From NCBI RefSeq assembly GCF_932294415.1, contig NC_065535.1, positions 91,962,862 to 92,026,861 of the forward strand: 64,000 nt of DNA, in the 5' to 3' direction. This document shows positions 56,190 to 64,000 of this stretch, piece by piece. The position numbers and the translations under genes are program-made. The stretch is from Quercus robur (lineage: Eukaryota; Streptophyta; Magnoliopsida; Fagales; Fagaceae). The notes beneath the pieces are model-generated. The model searched no databases, was not told the origin of the DNA, and saw only the letters and a list, made by a program, of their open reading frames with translations. The stretch's first letter is position 1, and each line of letters starts with the position of its first letter.

Positions 56190-57280
56190 AATCTAGAGTA
56201 GGGATTTAACGTAATCTTTTTGATAACCGGGATTTAACATATGACCATCTTTAGCACTCTTTGTAATATTAAAATTAACATATTGAGCAACTCATTCTCT
56301 CGGAAAGCTTCTAAAAAGAATTGGTCAAAATCCACAATGAATTTTTTATATCTAATCCTAGTATCGATGACATTTTGTGGGTACTAGCTCGTAGATTAAA
56401 AATCGATAACTTAAGTGACACTCTATGTATTTGATGATAAATAAGTACAAAAGTCAACTTTGCAATAAAAAAATAAAAAAAAAAGAAGAAGGAAAAAACA
56501 ACATTTAGTCTGTCATTGAGTTTTTAATTTTTAATTTTCATAGTATTACAACTTACAATATGCTATTAATTTTGTAATCAAACTTGTTATCCCTAGAGTT
56601 TTCTTTTTCTTTTCCTTTTTCTTTGTGTGTGCATGAGAGAGAATGAGAGTTAGTCAAATTAGTTATTAACGGTGATAGGGGTGGCGCCATGCCTCACTCA
56701 GGATGGTCACTTGACCACCCTAACTTGATTTTATTTATTTATTAGTATTATTTATATATACCTTAAAAAAATCGAATTTTAAACTAATATAGGTTGATGA
56801 CCACCCTAGAAAACAAACTTAACCACCCTAAAAAAAAACCTTGAACACCCTAAATAAAAATTTGACCTCTCTAAAATTTTGGTCCATTGAAGATCAAATA
56901 AAAAAAAAATTGTAAAAAATATTATGTTCACAATATTTTCACAACTTTTTTACATTATTGTTAAAGGTGGACAAAAAAGTAATTTCAGTGGTAAGATTAA
57001 ATTAGAACCAATAATAACTTATCATTTAGACTTTGTTGAGAAAATGTTACTAAAATTTTATAGATGTAGCACTCATCAAAAATTGCCCAAAGAAACAAAT
57101 TAGCCTAAAAGCCCAAATTAAATGTTTAATTATGATTTTTTAAATTGTGTTTTCTAAAGGCATATTTTAAAATCACTATTTTTTTCAAACGCACATTTTC
57201 AAATAGTTAGTTTATTAATTCTTGCTTTAATCTTTAGTTAGGTTTGTTAGAATATTTATGTGATACATTTTGTACATATG
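56190..57280. other. Intergenic with decayed repeats
   Basis: 56350-56530 resembles 30855-31015 and 47290-47450. 56680-56900 carries repeated GACCACCCTA/AACACCCTA words of a decayed element. No gene seen. Confidence 0.45.
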
Positions 57281-58096
57281 TGTAGGGCCCTTGGGCCCAA
57301 GGGTTCATTATTTACCCATATATTGAGCCTGTGGCCCAAGCCGAGAACAAGGATTTGCTCGAGGAGGAGAAGTCTTTGTCAAAGGAGACTATGTTAATGA
57401 ATAAAAAGGTGGGATTTGGTCATAATAGCTCAAGAGAGTATGTCGAGGATGAAGGCATCCTCGGCTAGACAAAGCCGAGGTCCTAAGAGATGGTTTATCA
57501 GCAAGAGTGACGATCCCAAAAATTCAGTTGGGGCGAACAAGCATTGTAGAAACCTCAGATAAGGAGGAGTTCCAAAATATCTTAGGTGAAAGCTGCTGTC
57601 TCCACATTAAATGTACTGCAGCTAACTCTTTGGCCGCGTTAATGTAGAGGTAATGCCTGAACAATAGATTTCAGCCTTATAGCTACTATATAAGGACTTA
57701 TGGGGAGTGCTAATGGAATAAGTATCCAAACCAACCGTCTAGAATGCACGTGGAAGGTGGAGATGAAAATGAAAGACAATATAAAATGAGAAGGAGTGAG
57801 TGAGAAAGGGGATCGAAAAAAGGAGGAAAGAAACACTGTAGCAATTGAGAATTAAACCTGTAACGTTACCTAAGAGCATTATATAAAAACCAGTGTCCTC
57901 AGACCTCGCCAATGACGTTTTTCTTTAGCATACACTCGTGTATTTTCATTTTTTTGACATCAAACCTACATAACTTGTTGTTTGGCTAACTAAAACCCAG
58001 TTTTCTTAATCCATTATCTACAAATTCATTATTTTGGGCTTTTTGGGCCCAAGTCCATTCATACTTTGGGCTTGGATCTCGAATCTAGTCCCTACA
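57281..58096 (+). mobile_element. Solo LTR, family A copy 3
   Basis: An 816-bp element with ends TGTAGGG...CCCTACA and a perfect 5-bp target-site duplication ATATG (57276-57280 and 58097-58101). Collinear with 15581-16360 but more diverged. A TATATAAGGA site near 57688 and the AACACTGTAGCAATTGAGA stretch near 57831 are shared landmarks. No internal region. Confidence 0.9.
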
Positions 58097-59355
58097 ATAT
58101 GCATATATACTAAAATAATGCTTGGATACAATATTGAACAATATAATGGTTGAATGCCTAAGTTGAATATGTTGATTGAATTTATAGTTTATCTTTTATT
58201 CCTTTGCTAGCACTATGGACAAATTTCTTATAAAGAAATCACTTATATTACAAGATTCATCTTGTAAGCAAATTCGTATATTTATTTGAATAATTTTCTT
58301 TTACATCTTAGGCTATAAGAAAATGTCTCATATTTTCATATTAATGATGATGAAATAAAAATAATATATTTATAAAGAGGCTTTTTTCAACCTTTTGACC
58401 ATAATTTTCCTAAAAAAGAAATTAGTGGTGGATTGCATCGATTTAATCCTAACAGTTAGGTATTTGCACTTTTTTGGTGAAGTCAATATATTCAAGTTTT
58501 ATTTTATTATTATTTTTTTAATTTAAGACTTTTAATGACCATCTTGAAAAAAATTTCTAGAGCCCTCCCTGAATAGTGAAGAAAGAAAGATAAAAATGAT
58601 GGGTGGGTAGAGTTTTCTTTTCCTTTCCTTTTCCTTTTCCTGTGTGTGCACGAGAACTAGCTTCCTTTTTCTTGGTCACTTAGTTTGTAAGAGTTGAAGA
58701 GGTTAGAGAGAATAAGAGTTAGTCGGTGTCAGAGCAATGTGATTCTAAGAAAGAAACAAGAAACAAGTTTATTTTTTTTGGCTGAGAATAAAAAACTCTT
58801 ATTAACAAAAACAGGATACAAAATGAACATACTCCTTAATTACATCCAAAACAGTAAAAAAAAAAAAAAAAAAAAAATTACTTCCAAAACAGAAGGAGCT
58901 GAACTGGGATCAAAAAAGCTAAAAAAATCCATTTGAAAGGGACCAACGATAGCTGAGAGCATGAGCGGCCTGGACCAAGGGTTTTCTCTATAAAGCTTTA
59001 GTATCAACTTTGTCTTCTGTTCCACCCATGATTAGCCCTTTAGTTAATCCCAAGCACTTTGTGTACATGGGTGCTAATTCAGCTACGTACAAAACTCTTG
59101 ATATCAAGTTAAGTTGTAGCGTTTTCTCATCTTCCTACTTCTCTACAATTGAAAATCCTCCAACAAATCAAACTAGACACCGCCACATCTGAAGGAGGTT
59201 GGAGACAATCAATGCTAACATTGCTGTAAGCAATAACAAAAAAACCCTAAAAAAACATGGCGATCAAATTTACCAGGCAAATTAAAAATAACTGAAAAAT
59301 CCACCAATTCTCTCTATCTCATTTCCGGACATTGCTCCTCCATGCAATCCAAACA
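58097..59355. other. AT-rich intergenic
   Basis: Homopolymers (A run about 58856-58876) and AT-rich sequence. The right part may be the decayed 3' end of the minus-strand LINE next door, but no RNase H motif is recognisable. Confidence 0.4.
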
Positions 59356-59604
59356 CTATTTGGCACCGCGACAAGTGTAAATCCAGAGCACATGCACAGT
59401 TTGCATACAAAATGAGCATATAGGATCTAAAGGAAGACCACAATTAGCATGATTGTGAATGGTTGGAAGAGAGTTAAATAGTTCTCTCCATTCAAAGATT
59501 TTAGCTTTATGAGGTATCCAGAATGACCAAACCTTCTTCCATAAAATTTGAAATTTGGCTTTTATTCTTGGCCATCCAAATATGGTCACAGAGAATTGAA
59601 GCAT
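59356..59604 (-). pseudogene. L1 LINE relic, zf-RVT segment
   Basis: Encodes LWKKVWSFWIPHKAKIFEWR, LFNSLPTIHN and DPICSFCMQTVHVLW, matching the zinc-binding zf-RVT domain near the C-terminus of plant L1 ORF2 (WKxxWxxxxPxKVKxFxWR...LPTxxN...CPxC...ExxxHxLxxC). It is a short decayed fragment. Confidence 0.78.
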
Positions 59605-59649
59605 ATAGCCTAGCTATCCTCTAGTCTTCAGATCCAAAAGGATTTTAAC

Positions 59650-61690
59650 CTACTCCCTAGTTCTAAATGCCTTGGTTCATGAGCTACACACTAGTCATGA
59701 GTTTTGTCTCTCCTTTAGAAAGAAGATCTTGAGCTAGACATTTTTGTTTTTAAGAAAAAGGGCTGGGTTTTGTTTTGTTGTTCACCCATTAATGAGCCCG
59801 TTGAACTTGCAAAAGCATAGGAGTATCTTTGTTTAGACTTAAAGCTCCGTTTGGGAGTTTATAAGGGAATGAAATAGAATGGAATTGAATGATTATAAGG
59901 GAATGGAAAGGAATGGAATGGAATGGACTAAATTTAAGTAAGGGAAATGAATGGAATGAAATTAAGTAACCTTGTTTGGATGTTTTAAAATAAATGAATG
60001 AAAATGAATGGAATGTCACTAATCTTGTTTGAGAGCAACATGGAGGGAATGAAATGGAATCATTTTATGATAATATTACTATTAGACTCCTATTTTAAAA
60101 TAAAGAGTTGAATATATAGGGGTATTTTGGGAGTTTTAGTAAAAAAATTATTAAATCTAATTCCATTCCCTCCCATTCCTCCAAATTTCAGGGGGAATGA
60201 AAATTTGAGGTTTTAAGGAAATAAAGAGGAATGAGTGTTCCCTCCTATCCATTCCATTCCCTCCCACTTAAACTCCCAAATAAGGGAATGAGCTTTCCAT
60301 TCCCTCCATTAAAACTCCCAAACAAGGGAATAGAAGAATATTCTAAAATGATTTTTTTTATTTCTTTCCATTCCATTTCATTCCCTCCTCCCAAATGAGG
60401 CCTAAGAGGACCATGGGTTTGAACCGTCTCCACTTGTGAGTTACTCATTTTGTAAAAAAGGGCTCTTGTAGGGTCCAACTCACATGGTATTCTGTCAAGA
60501 CTTATCAAGCCCAAGGATCTAAAAGGGTTGTGGATCTTTTAGCTAGCCTGAATGCACACAGGTTGTTTAGCTCAAAGAGTTATTAGTAATTTAGCCCAGT
60601 TTGATTTTGCAAGGCTTATAGTTCGGCTTAATGTGCGGGTCTTCTTTGTGGAGTTAAGTTTTTGGGTCCAAAGCCCAATACTTATTCAAATGATTTTTTT
60701 TTTCCTATTTCGCTTTTGGGGGTTGGTTAATTTACAGGTACAACTTTATAGTTTCATGGCATACACATGGAGATTGTATCCATCCGATTTTGCACTTCTC
60801 GATAAATATGATCTGTTTCATTATTTCTTTTGATAAACAAAAATTGGTTAGGAAGGGATGATAAATGTGGCTTTTTTACTTGAGCATAACCATACTAAAC
60901 GCTTTCAGGCTAAAACCTTATTTTGATGAAGTATAAGGGGCACCAACATATCGCTAGTTAAAGAGAGATGACTTGAATTCAAGACGCACCGTATAGTGGA
61001 GTTTATACTTTGTACTCCTATTATGTGTGATTCATAATTATTATATCCTTACAACTAAATCAGAAACATGTTTCCCCTAGATAAGATATTTTTGTGTTTT
61101 CTTATATGCTTTTAGCTAGGTACTAACTACTAAAGGGCTGTTTAAATAGTCATGGGATTTGAACTCTTACGATCAAACATTTTCTGAAAAAATCCAAAAC
61201 CTTATACTGGGAAGTCACAACCAATATTTATAAATGAAAGGGCATATAAAGCATCACCAGTCACATGTCCCCCAACTCCTCAATATTTATCGTACTTTTT
61301 TTTCACTCTTATCCTATCATGGCAATTAAAGAATCAGAGATACTATCAACTGTTTAATGTTTTTATACAAAAGCGTTTCGTTTTGATTAACTACCCAACT
61401 ACTTTGTCCTAATTCATTGAATTTCTAGCATGCGTACACCGGTAACCGGAAAAGCAGTTCAACCCTCCCATTTCCAAATGCCGACAACTTTTTGGACCCG
61501 CTACTAAACTCAACATCCCCAAGTTTTCTCACACACCCATTTGAGTATATAATTCTCATATATTTTGGATGCGTGTTGGTTTACACAATTACAAATTTAC
61601 AAGTCATTTTATAGCATTTTTTAACATATTATGTGAGCCTCACTTTGTTGCAATTTGAGCTTGAATTTTTGTTATTTTTATTGTAATGAC
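59650..61690. repeat. Block X, copy 3
   Basis: The least interrupted copy of block X, collinear with 16891-18746 plus 20175 on, and with 22815-24500 on. It serves as the reference that shows the insertions in the other two copies. Its own insertion is a 560-bp Tourist-like element (59842-60401). It ends at ATTGTAATGACAG near 61690, before any VTL gene would begin. Confidence 0.85.
59842..60401. mobile_element. Tourist-like MITE
   Basis: The left end AAGCTCCGTTTGGGAG and the right end (reverse-complemented) GCCTCATTTGGGAG are imperfect inverted repeats. Flanks TTA (59839-59841) and CTA (60402-60404) fit a 3-bp TTA target with one change. Block X copy 2 (TTTGGACTTAGAAAGGACC near 22850) shows the site without it. 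The interior is made of GGAATGGAATGG and CCATTCC repeats that pair with each other. Confidence 0.75.
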
Positions 61691-62889
61691 AGATGGACAG
61701 GTACACATTGATGAAAGAGATCGATTAAGATACTGGGGTCAAATAGAAATGGGAGAATATGTTGCCTTTGTCTCATGCTATATATCATATTTTAAGACTA
61801 AATTTCATGTACTATAATAATTGGTGTCAAATTCTTTGGCCTGTGACTGTGATCTCTCGTGTGTCTCAAAACATGTGCAAAAAAAATATATAGTCCAAAT
61901 TTTGAAGAACTAGCTCGTGAATGAATAGATGATGAGTAATTGAGCACAGCTTCCTATCCTCGCTTTCACTCATTTGGTAAAGCTCCAAAAGCAAGCATGA
62001 CCATCGCCTTTTTTCTCACCCTAAATTCATGGAGTAGTTTATTAAGGATTACTCACCCCTAAACAATGCCTCGTTTATGGTGCAAAGTCTAATGTGTTTT
62101 TCTTCCCATGTCTTTTTACTGCTGTACAATACAACTAATATACTCTAAATCTACAGACTCAACTGACGAAAATTGAAAAAAAAAAAAAAAGCTGAAAATA
62201 GTCTGTGGAGCTCGTGAAAAACAGTAAAACATCATTGTCTTGCTTTTTAGAACAGGATATTTAGTGGGAAAAATTAAGTGACAACATTTTATTGTCCTTG
62301 GTAGCCGGGAAAACAATAACATCCCTATGACTCAAGTTCTAAAGTGCTTGACTTGCCCAAGACTGGAAATGTTCACATGTTATTGGCTAGAAAACTGCCA
62401 TATGGCATTAAAAAAATGGGTTGATGAGAACCATAGGTATTGTATTAATATCTTGGAATGAAAAGAAATTGAGTCCTAATGTAGTGTTTTGATCTTTGTG
62501 CACTACATGACAAGAGCATAACCATAACAGGCTTTATAAGTCATGCTCCATTCTTAATTGAAATCTTGATTGAACATGTATAGATTATTGTGCTGGGGAG
62601 TAATGGATATTGTTGTCTCTTGGAGATTGGTCCTCTCTTCATGCGAAAATTCCAATCGCACAATTCGATTGAAGCAGATTAGGGGCTACTAGACTCTAGA
62701 CTCTAGGGGAGCCAATTGATAGCACTAGCTGATGTCCTGAGTGATGCACGGGGTAGAGTATAAATTTATTTTAAAATATTTTACAAAAAATAATTTTATA
62801 TGAAATTATCTTTATAACTATAATAATGCTTATTCTTAATATTGCTAACTTTTTTCTTTTTTTTGAGAAATCTTAATATTGCTAACTCT
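61691..62889. other. AT-rich intergenic
   Basis: No coding region or clear element recognised. Confidence 0.4.
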
Positions 62890-63180
62890 ACCATAGTTTC
62901 TAGCCATGAATTCTCTTCCTCCTTAGATCGAAAGCTTGTTAATAACATATGCCAAATCTCACTCTAAGATGATATCTCTTACACCAATCTCAATTGCAAA
63001 ATTAATAGCTTGGACAATCTCTACTTGTTTTGCCTCCTTCGAATCCGAATTGCTCTCTCTTTGCAATTCAATGCTACAATGAGCGACTCATTATCATCTT
63101 GAATCAAAACCCTTGTTTCTGCTTTGTTCTTTAAAAATCACTCCATCAAAATTTATCTTGAATGACAACTCTTAAGGAGA
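62890..63180 (-). pseudogene. L1 LINE relic, RNase H domain
   Basis: The minus strand gives FKINFDGVIFK, then (after frame changes) DDNESLIVA, AKQVEIVQAINFAIEIGVRD and IILE-DLAYVINKL. This matches the RVT_3 RNase H pattern (FKxNxDGA...AExxAxxxAxxxAxxxGxxxxxxExDxxxVxxxL). Frameshifts and a stop mark it as dead. Confidence 0.75.
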
Positions 63181-64000
63181 ATGCTATTTATGCTTGATTG
63201 GACAAATGTGTAGATACAAATAATCATATTACTTAATCCATTGAACCTAACTCTTGAAAATTTACACTGGACTTAGTTCTTGAAGGAAAACTCTTGAGGA
63301 GATTGCTCTTTATGCTTGACTAGACAAATGTGTAAAAACAAATAATCTTATCATCCAATCCATTGAATTAGACTCGTGCGATTCTACATTGAACTTAGTT
63401 TGTACGTAGAAAAGATAAAGCTGAAAAGTTATCCATTGAATCTATCTAAAGAATTTAAAGTAATAAAGATATATTAGTTGTTTGGCTAATTTAAAACATC
63501 AGCCCATTGTTTGGAATACAATGGGAAGAAATTAATTAGAAGGCTAAATGTAAATATACTCTCATAAAGTGTCATGTGGCAGAATCTCGTGCTTTCTCCC
63601 ATGATAACTCTGTTTTTATATATGATATTGATGATTGATCATGTTATCCTTCACTAGAGGGTGGTTTCATTTTCGTTATAAAGAGTGCTAGATTGCTAGG
63701 GTAGTCTTGAGCTAACAACGCAGTGTGTTGAACTATTAAAATTTTCCAATGACATTGCTGAATACAAATTATCTTTCCTCTTTCCTCTTTCCCATTTTTT
63801 ATGTTTTATTTTATGCTTCACCAATCATAGTTTGCGATATATTTGTTTAAATTTTCTTATGAAATAACCAAATTTTAAATTGGAAAAAAAAATGAAACAC
63901 ATAGTAAGTTGTGATTGGTGAAGCATTTAGGACATAAGATTTGTTTTCAATACTACGTGCTCCCTTTTAAATAAATAAGTTTCCTCAGCTAAAAAAAAGA
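63181..64000. other. Intergenic to window end
   Basis: AT-rich sequence with the inverted repeat at 63813-63926 and a weak internal duplication (TTGATTGGACAAATGTGTAGA near 63195 and TTGACTAGACAAATGTGTAAA near 63317). No gene. Confidence 0.4.
63813..63926. repeat. Inverted repeat / MITE-like hairpin
   Basis: ATGCTTCACCAATCA at 63813-63827 pairs perfectly with TGATTGGTGAAGCAT at 63912-63926. Pairing continues imperfectly inward over about another 12 bp. The loop is AT-rich. Confidence 0.75.

Overview
The window is nuclear DNA from a flowering plant. It is AT-rich, intron-containing and dense in transposable elements, with no bacterial gene order. A nuclear RuBisCO small-subunit gene with the usual plant intron positions, vacuolar-iron-transporter-like (VTL) genes, a CACTA element, solo LTRs and plant L1 LINE relics all point to a eudicot. 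The general look recalls woody rosids such as Fagaceae, but that is an impression and nothing here proves it.

Left part (1-16.9 kb): the last two exons of rbcS (8-776) lie at the window edge. They are followed by MITE-like sequence, an L1 LINE relic, a 12-copy tandem array (about 5.1-7.2 kb), a solo LTR, a second LINE relic, and an intact single-exon gene for the U4/U6.U5 tri-snRNP 27 kDa protein (14303-14899, minus strand). A second solo LTR of the same family as the first follows.

Centre (16.9-56.1 kb): this is a locally amplified cluster. A non-coding block ('block X') is followed by a VTL gene and then by a small Lys-rich gene with three Cys-Cys motifs that I do not recognise. The first two VTL copies (21.1 and 25.5 kb) are pseudogenes with different lesions; the second is split by a 231-bp TRIM. 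From 27.4 kb a large segment is duplicated in tandem (unit 1: 27.38-43.81 kb; unit 2: 43.81-56.14 kb). Each unit holds the same dead hAT transposase, the same triple-CC gene and one intact VTL reading frame. After the duplication, unit 1 gained a 7.3-kb CACTA element and unit 2 gained a LINE and a 1.9-kb PIF/Harbinger-like element. The sister unit preserves the empty site in each case. The CACTA carries exons of DNA topoisomerase II and a RecQ helicase.

Right part (56.1-64 kb): a third solo LTR of the same family, LINE relics, a third copy of block X with a Tourist-like insertion, and AT-rich sequence with no gene seen.

Genes judged likely functional: rbcS (partial here), the SNRNP27 gene, the VTL copy at 55504-56088, which keeps a TATA box, and the three triple-CC genes. 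The VTL copy at 43167-43751 has an intact frame, but its upstream region was replaced at the duplication junction. Everything else is transposon, relic or unexplained intergenic sequence.
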